62,624 bases of DNA, from assembly GCA_016872195.1 (NCBI GenBank), contig VHAT01000012.1, forward strand, positions 1-62,624. Reading direction: 5' to 3'. The translations under genes were made by a program, and so were the position numbers. Shown in pieces: positions 34,686 to 45,050 of this stretch (position 1 is its first letter; every line of letters starts with the position of its first letter). A model generated the notes under the pieces. That model did not search any database. It was not told the origin of the DNA and worked only from the letters and a program-made list of their open reading frames with translations. The DNA is from Sphingomonadales bacterium (lineage in GTDB: Bacteria; Bacteroidota; Bacteroidia; Chitinophagales; Chitinophagaceae).

Positions 34686-35891
34686 TTATTGTAGCGCCTG
34701 GTTCAGGTCTGCTATGATATCCGCTGCTGTTTCAATCCCGACATGCATACGAATTAGGCCGTCGGTGATGCCGTATTTTTCTTTCTCTTCCTTTGGTACG
34801 CTAAAGTGCGTCATCGAAGCGGGGTGAGACAATAGGGTATCACAAGTGCCTAATGAAACGGCACGTACACAAAGTTTCAATTTGTTCATGAAGTCAATAC
34901 CTCCTTGCAGTCCTTTCTTTAATTCAAAACTCATTAACGCACCGGGATGACGCATTTGTTTTGCCGAGATCGCATGGTCGGGGTGAGAGGATAGCCCAGT
35001 ATAATTGACCCTGGCTACCGCGGCATGACCGCTCAAAAAGCCAGCGACTTGTTCGGCATTGGAACAATGTTTATCCATTCGAACCTCGAGGGTCTTGATG
35101 CCTTGTGTCAATAAGTAGGCGTCAAATGGGCTGGCACAGGCACCGGTGGTGCGAAAGAACTTTCCGATCGGACCTTTCATCCGGTCAATATCCTTTCCAA
35201 TTAAAATGCCTCCAATGGCGGTTCCATGTCCGTTCAAAAATTTTGTGGTCGAGTGGATCACAAAGTCGGCGCCAAAGGCAAAGGGTTGTTGTAAGTAAGG
35301 CGTGGCAAAGGTATTGTCACAGGCCACCAGGCAATTGTATTGTTTCGCTAGAGAACAAAGTGCGGCCAGGTCTACACACTGTAGTGTGGGATTTGCAGGT
35401 GTTTCGAGATAGAGCATCTTAATGGAACGATCCGATTTGAGTAGCTGCTCCGCAACGGAAAGATCTCGAAGGTCTCCGATAACGGCGCTGACACCAAAAC
35501 GGGGTAAGATGCGATGGACCAATTCATCGGTGCCGCCGTACAAAGAAAAGTGAGAGAGAATTTTATCGCCTGCACTCAGCGTGCTCATCATAAGGGTAGT
35601 CACAGCGGCCATTCCCGAGGCATGCAAGATCCCTTTGGCTTCCATATTGAGTCCGTAGGTCTCTAGCAACGAGATCTTATCTTCTGCTTCGGTAACGGTA
35701 GGATTACCCCAACGGGCATAGATATAGCCGGGTTCTTGTCCGGTAAAGCGATGCATTCCTTGCTCGGCACTGTCAAAAACATAAGTGCTGCTGGCGTAAA
35801 TGGGTGTTAGGTGTGCATGCAATGCATCCGACTGATGACCTCCGTGTACGGCTACCGACCCCCAACCTGTTGCCGATGTGTTTTTTTTCAT
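34686..35891 (-). CDS. Trans-sulfuration PLP enzyme (cystathionine/methionine gamma-lyase-like)
   Basis: A 401-residue PLP-dependent enzyme of the Cys/Met metabolism family. The PLP Lys is in VIHSTTKFLNGHG, preceded by the YARWGNPT substrate loop and CDNTFATPYLQQP. The SLGTCDTLLSHPASMTH segment is shared by the cystathionine gamma-synthase, gamma-lyase and methionine gamma-lyase groups, so the reaction is left open among those. It lies 10 bp upstream of a convergent run with fabH on the same strand, so the two may share a transcript. Confidence 0.88.
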   Translation of the reverse strand: MKKNTSATGWGSVAVHGGHQSDALHAHLTPIYASSTYVFDSAEQGMHRFTGQEPGYIYARWGNPTVTEAEDKISLLETYGLNMEAKGILHASGMAAVTTLMMSTLSAGDKILSHFSLYGGTDELVHRILPRFGVSAVIGDLRDLSVAEQLLKSDRSIKMLYLETPANPTLQCVDLAALCSLAKQYNCLVACDNTFATPYLQQPFAFGADFVIHSTTKFLNGHGTAIGGILIGKDIDRMKGPIGKFFRTTGACASPFDAYLLTQGIKTLEVRMDKHCSNAEQVAGFLSGHAAVARVNYTGLSSHPDHAISAKQMRHPGALMSFELKKGLQGGIDFMNKLKLCVRAVSLGTCDTLLSHPASMTHFSVPKEEKEKYGITDGLIRMHVGIETAADIIADLNQALQ

Positions 35892-35901
35892 AGCTAAAAT
35901 T

Positions 35902-36903
35902 TTACTGGGTATCGTAAGCCCATTTTACCCAAATGGCGCCCCAGGTAAAACCTCCTCCGAAAGCAGCCAAAATTATATTATCTCCTTTACGTAGTTTGGA
36001 CTCCCATTCCCACAAACATAGGGGAATTGTGCCGGCGGTAGTATTGCCGTAGCGATCGATATTGATCATCACTTTTTCGGTGGTAAGTCCCATACGATTG
36101 GCCGTGGCATCGATAATACGAAGATTAGCTTGATGGGGTACCAGCCAGGCAATATCATTACCGGTCAGGTTGTTTCGTTCCATTAACTCGGCACTAACGT
36201 CTGCCATTCCTTTTACTGCAAACTTAAAAACAGCTTGACCTTCTTGGTATGCGTAGTGTTCTCGATTATCGATGGTTTCTTGGCTGGCTGGTCGAAGCGA
36301 GCCTCCGGCTTTCATGTGCAAGTAGCTGGCCCCATTGCCGTCGCTTCGCAATATGCTGTCCATGATGCCCAATCCGTTTGTATCCGGTTCCAGCAATACG
36401 GCGCCTGCACCGTCACCAAAAATGATACAGGTAGCTCGGTCTTGGTAATCGATGATCGAGCTCATTTTGTCGGCTCCGCAAACCACCACTTTTTGGTAAC
36501 GACCGCTTTCAATCAGTGCGGCACCCTGTGCCAGGGCAAACAAAAAACCAGAACAAGCAGCCGACAGATCAAAACCCCATGCACGCGTAGCACCGATATT
36601 GGCGCAAACCAAATTAGCGGTAGATGGAAATACCATGTCGGGGGTTACGGTCCCCACGATCAAACAATCGATCTCATCGGGATGAATACCTCTTTTTTTA
36701 CAGAGTTCTAACACAGCGGGGGCTACCATATCGGAAGTAGCCTTCCCTTTTTCTTTTTGAATTCTTCTTTCGGAAATACCGGTGCGGGTTCGGATCCACT
36801 CATCGTTGGTGTCGACCATCTTTTCAAGATCGAAATTGGTGAGTTTATCTTCGGGAACATATCCTCCCACCGCCGTAATAGCCGCTTGAATTGTACGGTT
36901 CAT
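35902..36903 (-). CDS. fabH: Beta-ketoacyl-ACP synthase III
   Basis: FabH starts fatty-acid chains by condensing acetyl-CoA (or a branched starter) with malonyl-ACP. The 333-residue protein has the catalytic triad Cys in [11 protein letters not shown], His in [11 protein letters not shown] and Asn in RYGNTTAGT. The N-terminal [16 protein letters not shown] is also diagnostic. A TAACTTTG box (36926-36933, minus strand) is 22 bp upstream. By family, Bacteroidota members often prefer branched starters. Confidence 0.95.
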   Translation of the reverse strand: MNRTIQAAITAVGGYVPEDKLTNFDLEKMVDTNDEWIRTRTGISERRIQKEKGKATSDMVAPAVLELCKKRGIHPDEIDCLIVGTVTPDMVFPSTANLVCANIGATRAWGFDLSAACSGFLFALAQGAALIESGRYQKVVVCGADKMSSIIDYQDRATCIIFGDGAGAVLLEPDTNGLGIMDSILRSDGNGASYLHMKAGGSLRPASQETIDNREHYAYQEGQAVFKFAVKGMADVSAELMERNNLTGNDIAWLVPHQANLRIIDATANRMGLTTEKVMINIDRYGNTTAGTIPLCLWEWESKLRKGDNIILAAFGGGFTWGAIWVKWAYDTQ

Positions 36904-36925
36904 GAAGTAGGGTTGAAAAATTGGG

Positions 36926-36933
36926 CAAAGTTA
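36926..36933 (-). promoter_or_regulatory. -7 promoter box TAACTTTG of fabH
   Basis: Exact TAnnTTTG match on the minus strand, 22 bp before the fabH start, in the 63-bp region shared with the divergent ruvA promoter. Confidence 0.6.
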
Positions 36934-36955
36934 AGGTAAAGCACTGCTGGCCCCT

Positions 36956-36962
36956 TAACTTG
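36956..36962 (+). promoter_or_regulatory. Candidate -7 box TAACTTG of ruvA
   Basis: TAACTTG ends 4 bp before the ruvA ATG (36967). Transcription from it would start at or near the start codon. Confidence 0.45.
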
Positions 36963-36966
36963 CAGC

Positions 36967-37548
36967 ATGATCAGTTTTTTAAAGGGAAAATTTGTCCAAA
37001 AGACCCCGGCCCAAGTGTGGATGGAGGTGGGCGGCGTGGGTTATGAGGTGAACATCAGTCTAAATACGTATTCTAAGCTTCAGGCACTTTCTGAGGGAAC
37101 GCTTTATACCCATTTGCTGATCAGAGAGGATGCGCATTTACTTTTTGGTTTTTTTGATATTACAGAAAGGGATGTTTTTCAACATCTTATAAGTGTTTCT
37201 GGTATCGGGGCCAGCACCGCCCGTGTGATGCTTTCTTACCTGAAACCCGAGGAATTGGTCGGAGCGATCTTAAGGGGTGATACTCGCTCATTGGAGGCCA
37301 TTAAGGGTATCGGTAAAAAGACCGCTGAACGGATGGTATTGGAACTCAAGGATAAGCTGGCCAAACACCCGTTGGAAACAAATAATTCCCCTCTGATAAA
37401 CAATACTTTGCAACAAGATTCGTTAAATGCTCTGATGGCATTGGGTATCCCCCGACAAGCGGCCTCTCAGGCCCTTGAAAAGGTACTCAAAAACCACCCG
37501 GACCTGGGAGCTGAAGAGTTGATCAAGTTGGCCCTTCGTTCACTGTAG
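36967..37548 (+). CDS. ruvA: Holliday-junction helicase subunit RuvA
   Basis: RuvA holds the four-way junction open and recruits the RuvB motor. The 193-residue protein has the N-terminal OB-fold (MISFLKGKFVQKTPAQVWME), two helix-hairpin-helix motifs (ISVSGIGASTARVML and IKGIGKKTAERMVLELKDKL) and the C-terminal RuvB-binding domain starting near LNALMALGIPR. It is followed 70 bp later by sprA, a neighbour order common across Bacteroidota. Confidence 0.96.
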   Translation: MISFLKGKFVQKTPAQVWMEVGGVGYEVNISLNTYSKLQALSEGTLYTHLLIREDAHLLFGFFDITERDVFQHLISVSGIGASTARVMLSYLKPEELVGAILRGDTRSLEAIKGIGKKTAERMVLELKDKLAKHPLETNNSPLINNTLQQDSLNALMALGIPRQAASQALEKVLKNHPDLGAEELIKLALRSL

Positions 37549-37618
37549 TCCACCCCAAAACTAACTACCAGAGCAGTTTGATTCGTTACGCAGCAAATAT
37601 TGTTGGGCCCGTTTTTGT

Positions 37619-40600
37619 ATGGATGGTACGTGGGTGTTTTCTCTTTCTGCCGGGGCAAGCCCCTCGCTATCCCTTACCGACACACTCCGCTATCCCCTTT
37701 TTGATCGTTATGCAAATTCCTATGTGCAACGACAGACACAGGGATTCGATCTGCGCGATACATCTATCATCAGAAGAAGGGTCGAGTACGATCCGGTGAC
37801 CAGGCGCTACAAGAGTAGTGAGCGGATCGGTGGATTCGATTACAGAGTGCCCGCCACTTTTTCGATGCAGGAGTATTTGCAATTGCGTGGTCGAGAGGAT
37901 GAGATCGAGTACTTTAGAAAAAGAGCATCGATGCTCAGTGATATGAACCGAAGATTGAATCGTCCTCGGTTCAGGGTCAGCAACGATTGGTATAACCGTA
38001 TAATGGGCGTGGGTCCTGATGGAAAGGTCAAGGTCGATATTAAGCCGGCGGGCTATGTGGATTTTCTGGCGGGCTACCAGGGGCAGAACATAAAAAACCC
38101 AACCCTGCCCGAGAGAGCTCGCCGAAACGGCGGTTTTGATTTTAACATGAGCTCTCAATTGCAAATGGACGCACAGATCGGAGAGAAACTCAAGCTGCCG
38201 ATCAATTATAATACGCTTGCCAATTTTAATTTTGATAACCAGCTCAAGCTCGATTTCAAAGGACAAGATGATGATATCATCAAGCAGTTTGAGGCCGGTA
38301 ATACCAGTTTTGCCTCAAAAGGAACCTTGATTCCCGGCGCACAAGCCTTGTTCGGGGTAAAGACACAACTTCAATTTGGAAAACTATTTGTCACTACGGT
38401 GCTGGCCAATCAGCGTTCTCAACGACAGACCTTAGGCGTGCAGGGGGGCACGACGGCACAACGATTTACCCTCAAGGCCGATGAGTACGACGAGAATCGT
38501 CACTTTTTAATGGCTCAGTATTTTCGAAACCAGTATAACCAGGCCATGAAGCAATTGCCGGTGGTCAACTCGCGCGTGCAAATTTTGCGTGTCGAAGCCT
38601 GGGTCACCAATCGTAATGGCACCACCACCGATACACGCGATGTGGTGGCTTTTATGGACCTGGGCGAAAATCAGCCTTATTCTTCATTAGTGGCGGGAGG
38701 GGGCAACCCCCTTCCTCAAAATGGAGCCAATAGTCTTTACTCACTACTGGTCTCAAATCCGCAGTATAGAAATTCTGCGCAGGTGCAATCTGCTTTAACG
38801 TCGGCCGGATTATTACCCGTTCAGGATTTTGAAAAAACATTTGCCCGTAAACTGCAGCCCACTGAGTATTATTTTAATCCCCAGATCGGATTTATTTCTT
38901 TGAACCAACCCTTACAGCCCGACGAAGTATTGGGAGTAGCCATTCAGTACACCTACAATGGACGGGTCTTTCAGCTGGGTGAATTTTCGCAAGATGTACC
39001 TCCGGATACCACTGGTAACCTGCAACGCGTATTGTTCTTGAAATTGCTAAAGGCGACCTCGCAGCGAACCATGCTGCCAATTTGGGATTTGATGATGAAG
39101 AACGTGTATTCCGTGGGCTATGGTCAACTCGAAAGACAAGATTTTAGTTTGGATCTCTTATACGAAGAGCCCTCGCTGGGTGAAAAAAGATACTTGCCCC
39201 CCACCGAGGTAGTCGATCCGTACAAAGGAATGCCGATCATCTCACAAGTAAATCTCGATCGGCTCAATAATCAAAACGATCCCCAGCCCGATGGGGTATT
39301 TGACTTTATAGAGGGCTTTACGGTAATCTCCTCGCAGAGTCGTATCATCTTTCCGGTGCTGGAGCCTTTCGGACACGACCTCGATTACCTCTACCCGGAT
39401 GCAGCCACGCGTAGTAAATATCTTTATTATCCGCTCTACGATACCATCAAAGCGATCGCCCAAACCTATGCTAATCTGAATCGCTTTAAAATAATGGGAC
39501 GTTCTCGTTCGGCCGGTTTTGGAGCGGGCAATAATGCAATGGGGGGTATGAATGGCGCCATGTCCGGTCAGGGGGCCAGCAGTGAATACCAGTTGGGGTT
39601 CAATATTCCCAGGGGATCGGTGAGTGTTACGGCCGGCGGACAGGTCTTGACGGAGAATGTAGACTACGAGATCAATTACGATCTGGGGACACTGCGTGTG
39701 GTGAATCCTTCCATTATCAGCTCCGGTGTTCCCGTCAACATCAATTATGAGAATAACCAGGCCTTTGGCTTTCAGCAAAAGAATTTTTTGGGACTGCGTT
39801 TGGATTACCTCGCCAACAAGCGCTTGAGCCTGGGGGGTACGATCGTACGCTTAGGAGAACGTCCTTTCTTTATCAAGCAATCGTATGGGGAGGATCCCAT
39901 TCGGAATGCCATGTATGGATTCGATCTCGATTACCGCAATGATTTGCCTCGACTCAGTAAATTCTTGGATAAACTCCCTTTCTATTCGGCTAAAGCACCT
40001 TCCTCCATTACGGCCTATGCCGAAGCGGCCTTGCTACAGCCTGGACATGCCCCGCAGATCAACGGCGCCAATTATGATGGAACGCCACAACGCTCCGGAC
40101 AGGTTTATATCGACGACTTCGAGGGGGCCAGGGCGGCCATCGATCTTCGTTTTCCTTTGCTGAGCTGGACACTGGCCTCAGTTCCTCAGGGAAATGGCCT
40201 CTTTGCCGAATCGGCCTTGAATGACGATCTGCGCAGTGGACGGAACAGGGCTAAACTAGCTTGGTACAATATTGAGCCGGTCTTACAAGAAAAAAGAAGC
40301 CCCAATAATCCAATCAGTGATGTCAATGAGTTATCGGACCCTCGGGTAAGACAAGTGTTGCAACGAGAGATCTTTCCGCGCCGCAGTACCCAATTCGGAG
40401 AGGGGCTGCTTACTACCTTCGACCTGGCTTTTTATCCTAAAGAAAGAGGCCCCTATAATTTTGAGACCGATCCCAATCGCATCAACGCGACCGGCTCGTT
40501 GCGTAATCCGCGTAATGCCTGGGGTGGCTTAATGCGCAATATCGATCAGACCGATTTTGAAACAGGCAATATTGAGTTCATCGAATTTTGGCTCCAAGAT

Positions 40601-43600
40601 CCCTTTATCAATAATGCTACCAATCCGGCGGGAGGGCAATTGTATTTTAATCTGGGGAATATTTCCGAAGATGTCTTGCGCGATGGCAGAAGACAGTATG
40701 AGAACGGACTCCCAACGCCTACCAATAACGCGCGGGTAGATAGCAGTGGTGCCTGGGGACGTGTACCGGCTATCCCGCTGCAAGTGACCAATGCCTTTAG
40801 TAATGTAGCTACCGATCGTGTCTTTCAAGACGTTGGTTTTGACGGGCTGACCGACGAGGGCGAAAAAAATAAATTCAATTCGTATCTGAATCAATTGCAA
40901 AATAATTTCGGAGCGGCATCGACCGTATATCAACGCGCCTTGCTCGATCCCTCCGGTGATAATTTTAAGCCGTACCGCGATGCTACATTCGATCAGCAAA
41001 ATGCCGGGATATTAAGAAGGTATAAAGACATCAATAATCCACATGGCAATTCACCCATATCGAATAATAACACACAATTTGTAACGGCCTTTAGTCAATA
41101 CCCCGATGCCGAAGAGCTCAATCGTGACAATACTATGAACGAGGCGGAGGAGTACTTTCAATATCGGGTAGATATTCTCCCCAATATGGCACCCGGTTCC
41201 AATTACATTACCGATGTGCGTACTCCCACCGTCACCTTGGCCAATGGCCAGACAAGAACCGAGCGTTGGTATTTATTTCGTATTCCGGTGGAGCAATTCG
41301 AAAGAAAGGTGGGCAACATTCCCGATTTCAAGTCCATTCGATTCATCCGGATGTTTGTGACCGGTTTTTCCGATTCAGTGGTCATGCGTTTTGGCAAGTT
41401 AGAGTTGATCAGGAATCAATGGAGAAAATTCAGGAATCGAATCGACTCTACGGGAGCGTATACCAACTTACCGATCCCCGATTTTGTGGCTTTCAATACC
41501 CTGTCTGTAAACGTCGAGGAAAATGATCAGCGACAACCCATCGTATACCGGATTCCACCAGGCATTGAAAGACAGCAGCAACTGAGCAATAATAATGTGG
41601 CGTTGTTCTTGAACGAGCAGGCCTTGAGTATGCAAATTTGCGGACTGCCGCAGTACGAGGCAAGGGGCGTGTTTAAAACACTGAATATGGACCTGCGTCA
41701 GTACGGCAAACTCGATATGTTCATTCATGCCGAGTCGGTGCAGGGGGCACAACCCTTGCAGCCAGGCGATTTAAATGCCGTTGTTCGTATTGGAAATGAT
41801 TTTAACGGAAACTATTACGAGGTAAAGATTCCCCTCAAGCGTACTGAGTTCGGAGAGCGTGACAGCATCAAGATCTGGCCCGCGGAAAATAATCTGGACC
41901 TTGCGTTACAAGACTTGATGGACTTGAAGGTTCGGCGTAACAAAGCAGGTATTGCTCCTTCGCGCTATTACCGGGAGACCTTGCCCAATGGACGTACGTA
42001 TGCCATTATGGGAAATCCGAATCTGGGTGAGGTAAGGGGCATCATGCTGGGTGTAGAAAATGCATTGCAAGAGGCACTCTGCACCGAGGTTTGGTTCAAT
42101 GAACTTCGATTGCAACAGCTCGACGAGAAAGGAGGGTGGGCTGCCTTGGGTCGTACCGATATAAAGCTCTCTGATCTGGGCACTTTCTCGTTGTCGGGTT
42201 CGGCCCGTAGCCGTGGTTTTGGAACACTCGAGCAACGGGTCAATGAAAGAAGTAGAGAAGACATCTATTCGGCCGATGCTTCTCTTACGATCGAAGCCGG
42301 TAAATTATTGCCACAGAAACTTGGGTTGCAAATACCGCTCTATGCAGGGATCAGCCATCGTAGCAGCACGCCGGAATACGATCCCTACGATCTTGATATT
42401 GATCTGCGTACCAAGCTGCGTGATGCCGACCGAAGCAAGCGCGATTCCATTCGTACCGATGCGCAAGACGTTTCGACCATTAAGACCTTTAATCTGACCA
42501 ATGTCAAAGTAGCCCCGCGCGAAGGAAAGCAAGCTAGGCCCTGGAGTGCCAGTAATTTTGATGTTACGTATTCCTATATCCAAACACGCACCCATAATCC
42601 GCTGCTAGAGTCAGATGAGCTTACGCGTACCCGCGCCGTACTGGGTTATGGGTTTACGCCGACGCCCAAGCCAGTTGAGCCCTTTAAAAAGTGGATTCGC
42701 TCCAATTCAAAGTGGCTTACGCTTATACGGGATTTTAATTTCAATTATCTGCCTGCTCAATTATCATTTCGTGCCGATATCTTCAGACAATTTGGTGCTA
42801 CCCGTCCTCGCAATGTAGGAGGCGGTCCCTATAAGATCCCGGAGACTTACAATAAGTATTTTACGTTTGACCGTTTTTATGTTATGCAATGGAATTTGAC
42901 CCGATCTCTTTCCATGGATTTTTCGGCGGTCAATAATGCTCGCATCGATGAACCTTTTGGTCGGATCGATAATCCTGTCAAAAAAGATTCGGTACGGACC
43001 AATTTACTGAAGGGGGGGCGTAATACACAGTATCAGCAAGATGTAACCATTAATTATAATGTGCCTACCGCCAAGATTCCGCTATTGGATTGGACCTCGC
43101 TGCGAGCCAGTTATAATAGTAAATACAATTGGCTGGCTTCTTCTTTGCTTGCCCGCAGTTTGGGAAGTAAGCTTACCAACTCGCAGACACGAACCCTCAA
43201 TGGAGAATTGAAATGGGAAGAGCTCTACAATAAATCGCTACTGATCAGAAAATTGAATAATGCCTTAGTAAATAATACAGGTAATGGATCGCGATCGCGT
43301 AGTCGTTCTGCCGATAAAGAGGCTGGGGCAACCCAACCAGGGGCTTCGGTAAAAAAAGGTCGTAGAGCCAAACGGCCTCCTGCCGATTTTGGAAAGCCGA
43401 TTGATAGCGTAGCCACTCCATCCAATAAGGATAATACCTATGCGGATGGGCGCGATACAAGAAATACGGATAATTCACTTCCGGCTTTTGCCCCTGCCTC
43501 GTTGCGCTTTCGCTACGACACGATACGAGATAAAAAGGGTGAAGTCGTTAAGATCCGGAAAAGAAAGATCAAAAAATTCAAGGAGCCCGTCGAGAAGAAG

Positions 43601-45049
43601 CCTCGTTCTGAGGAGCAATTAAGTCGGTTGGCTCGTACAGGACTTCAATTGGCAACCATGGTCAAGCGGACTGCCGTGCAGTATACCGAAGATATGGGCA
43701 CTATTTTGCCAGGATACATGGATAGCACATCCCTATTAGGCATCAACTTGCGCAGTTTTCAGCCTGGCTTCGGCTATGTATTCGGTTATCAGCCCGATAC
43801 CAGTTGGATCAATCGATTTGGTCAGCAAGGATTACTCTCTCGCGATTCATTGGTCAGTGCCATGATACAGCAGCGCTTTAACCAGCGTCTCAATATTACG
43901 GCGCAGTTAAGTCCACTAAAAGATCTTACCATCGACCTGACGCTGGATAAGACCTTCGACAAGCAGTACAGTGAACTATATAAAGACACAACTGGTTTCT
44001 CCGGGTTAGCGCGGCTTAACCCCTATGCCTTGGGTAGTTTCAGTATCAGTTATATTTCTTTTCAAACCTTATTTGCACCCTTCGATCCCAATGTGGTTTC
44101 GGGCACCTTTAAACAATTCGAAGGCAATCGAAAAGCGCTTTCTACCCGACTGGCCACCATCAATCCTTATCAGGCTGGCGGTGTAGACCCCGATGGCTAT
44201 GCTAAGGGTTATGGACGATTTGCACAAGAGGTGGTGATCCCTTCTTTTTTAGCGGCGTATACCAACAAAGATCCAGGGTCGATCAAGTTGTTCAGCAATA
44301 GTAATCCCAGCATTCGGTCCAATCCATTCAAGTCGTTAGTGCCGTTGCCTAATTGGACGATCACCTATAATGGGTTGTCTCGTTTGCCCGGAATGGAAAA
44401 GATATTCAGTAATTTCTCTTTACGCCACGGATATAAGAGTACGCTCAGTATGAACAGCTTCAACACGGCCTTGCTCTTTACCGATCCGCTTCGCATTGGT
44501 TACCCTTCTTTCCGAGATACGCTGACGGGAAATTTTGTTCCTTATTTCTTGGTGCCGAATATCACTATACAAGAAGCGTTCGAACCTCTTATCGAGATCG
44601 ATATGACATTTACTAATCAGTTGCAGACGCGCTTTGAATTCAGAAAAAGTCGACAGCTGAGTCTCTCCCTTATCGATTATCAATTGGCCGAAAATCGTTC
44701 TACGGAAGTAACCTTTGGTCTTAATTGGAGAAAGAAAGGGTTGCCGCTGATCAAGAACATTCCCTTTGGTAAAAACGGTACCAAGCTTGATAACGACGTC
44801 ACCATGCGCATGGACTTTAGTTTGCGGGATGATGCTACGGCCAATAGTAAGTTGGATCAGGGTACGGCCTTTGGTACTGGTGGGCAGAAAGTGATCCGAA
44901 TTGCACCTGCTATTGACTATGTGCTCAATAATAAGGTGAGTATGCGTCTGTACTTTGAGCAAAACCGGACGATCCCTAAGATCAGTAGTGCCTTCCCGGT
45001 CACCAACACGCGGGCGGGTGTTCAAGTTCGAATCTCGCTGGCGCAGTAA
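37619..45049 (+). CDS. sprA: Type IX secretion translocon protein SprA
   Basis: SprA (Sov) forms the giant outer-membrane barrel through which type IX substrates pass. At 2476 residues the size is typical, and the ruvA-sprA order is the conserved one. Recognisable stretches include YVDFLAGYQGQNIKNP, a repeated YEINYDLGTLRVVNPSI region and the late INPYQAGGVDPDGYAK. The N-terminus is uncertain: the ATG at 37619 gives MDGTWVFSLSAGASPSLS, a weak signal peptide, while better hydrophobic stretches lie in other frames just upstream. A strongly basic segment spans about residues 1885-2005. An SDR gene faces its 3' end across one base. Confidence 0.9.
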   Translation: MDGTWVFSLSAGASPSLSLTDTLRYPLFDRYANSYVQRQTQGFDLRDTSIIRRRVEYDPVTRRYKSSERIGGFDYRVPATFSMQEYLQLRGREDEIEYFRKRASMLSDMNRRLNRPRFRVSNDWYNRIMGVGPDGKVKVDIKPAGYVDFLAGYQGQNIKNPTLPERARRNGGFDFNMSSQLQMDAQIGEKLKLPINYNTLANFNFDNQLKLDFKGQDDDIIKQFEAGNTSFASKGTLIPGAQALFGVKTQLQFGKLFVTTVLANQRSQRQTLGVQGGTTAQRFTLKADEYDENRHFLMAQYFRNQYNQAMKQLPVVNSRVQILRVEAWVTNRNGTTTDTRDVVAFMDLGENQPYSSLVAGGGNPLPQNGANSLYSLLVSNPQYRNSAQVQSALTSAGLLPVQDFEKTFARKLQPTEYYFNPQIGFISLNQPLQPDEVLGVAIQYTYNGRVFQLGEFSQDVPPDTTGNLQRVLFLKLLKATSQRTMLPIWDLMMKNVYSVGYGQLERQDFSLDLLYEEPSLGEKRYLPPTEVVDPYKGMPIISQVNLDRLNNQNDPQPDGVFDFIEGFTVISSQSRIIFPVLEPFGHDLDYLYPDAATRSKYLYYPLYDTIKAIAQTYANLNRFKIMGRSRSAGFGAGNNAMGGMNGAMSGQGASSEYQLGFNIPRGSVSVTAGGQVLTENVDYEINYDLGTLRVVNPSIISSGVPVNINYENNQAFGFQQKNFLGLRLDYLANKRLSLGGTIVRLGERPFFIKQSYGEDPIRNAMYGFDLDYRNDLPRLSKFLDKLPFYSAKAPSSITAYAEAALLQPGHAPQINGANYDGTPQRSGQVYIDDFEGARAAIDLRFPLLSWTLASVPQGNGLFAESALNDDLRSGRNRAKLAWYNIEPVLQEKRSPNNPISDVNELSDPRVRQVLQREIFPRRSTQFGEGLLTTFDLAFYPKERGPYNFETDPNRINATGSLRNPRNAWGGLMRNIDQTDFETGNIEFIEFWLQDPFINNATNPAGGQLYFNLGNISEDVLRDGRRQYENGLPTPTNNARVDSSGAWGRVPAIPLQVTNAFSNVATDRVFQDVGFDGLTDEGEKNKFNSYLNQLQNNFGAASTVYQRALLDPSGDNFKPYRDATFDQQNAGILRRYKDINNPHGNSPISNNNTQFVTAFSQYPDAEELNRDNTMNEAEEYFQYRVDILPNMAPGSNYITDVRTPTVTLANGQTRTERWYLFRIPVEQFERKVGNIPDFKSIRFIRMFVTGFSDSVVMRFGKLELIRNQWRKFRNRIDSTGAYTNLPIPDFVAFNTLSVNVEENDQRQPIVYRIPPGIERQQQLSNNNVALFLNEQALSMQICGLPQYEARGVFKTLNMDLRQYGKLDMFIHAESVQGAQPLQPGDLNAVVRIGNDFNGNYYEVKIPLKRTEFGERDSIKIWPAENNLDLALQDLMDLKVRRNKAGIAPSRYYRETLPNGRTYAIMGNPNLGEVRGIMLGVENALQEALCTEVWFNELRLQQLDEKGGWAALGRTDIKLSDLGTFSLSGSARSRGFGTLEQRVNERSREDIYSADASLTIEAGKLLPQKLGLQIPLYAGISHRSSTPEYDPYDLDIDLRTKLRDADRSKRDSIRTDAQDVSTIKTFNLTNVKVAPREGKQARPWSASNFDVTYSYIQTRTHNPLLESDELTRTRAVLGYGFTPTPKPVEPFKKWIRSNSKWLTLIRDFNFNYLPAQLSFRADIFRQFGATRPRNVGGGPYKIPETYNKYFTFDRFYVMQWNLTRSLSMDFSAVNNARIDEPFGRIDNPVKKDSVRTNLLKGGRNTQYQQDVTINYNVPTAKIPLLDWTSLRASYNSKYNWLASSLLARSLGSKLTNSQTRTLNGELKWEELYNKSLLIRKLNNALVNNTGNGSRSRSRSADKEAGATQPGASVKKGRRAKRPPADFGKPIDSVATPSNKDNTYADGRDTRNTDNSLPAFAPASLRFRYDTIRDKKGEVVKIRKRKIKKFKEPVEKKPRSEEQLSRLARTGLQLATMVKRTAVQYTEDMGTILPGYMDSTSLLGINLRSFQPGFGYVFGYQPDTSWINRFGQQGLLSRDSLVSAMIQQRFNQRLNITAQLSPLKDLTIDLTLDKTFDKQYSELYKDTTGFSGLARLNPYALGSFSISYISFQTLFAPFDPNVVSGTFKQFEGNRKALSTRLATINPYQAGGVDPDGYAKGYGRFAQEVVIPSFLAAYTNKDPGSIKLFSNSNPSIRSNPFKSLVPLPNWTITYNGLSRLPGMEKIFSNFSLRHGYKSTLSMNSFNTALLFTDPLRIGYPSFRDTLTGNFVPYFLVPNITIQEAFEPLIEIDMTFTNQLQTRFEFRKSRQLSLSLIDYQLAENRSTEVTFGLNWRKKGLPLIKNIPFGKNGTKLDNDVTMRMDFSLRDDATANSKLDQGTAFGTGGQKVIRIAPAIDYVLNNKVSMRLYFEQNRTIPKISSAFPVTNTRAGVQVRISLAQ

Positions 45050-45050
45050 T

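Noticed and set aside
37667-38266. 199-residue minus-strand reading frame inside sprA, and similar ones at 39242-39778 and 44420-45025
   Set aside because: They lie entirely within the conserved sprA frame, lack domain features and have shadow-like composition.
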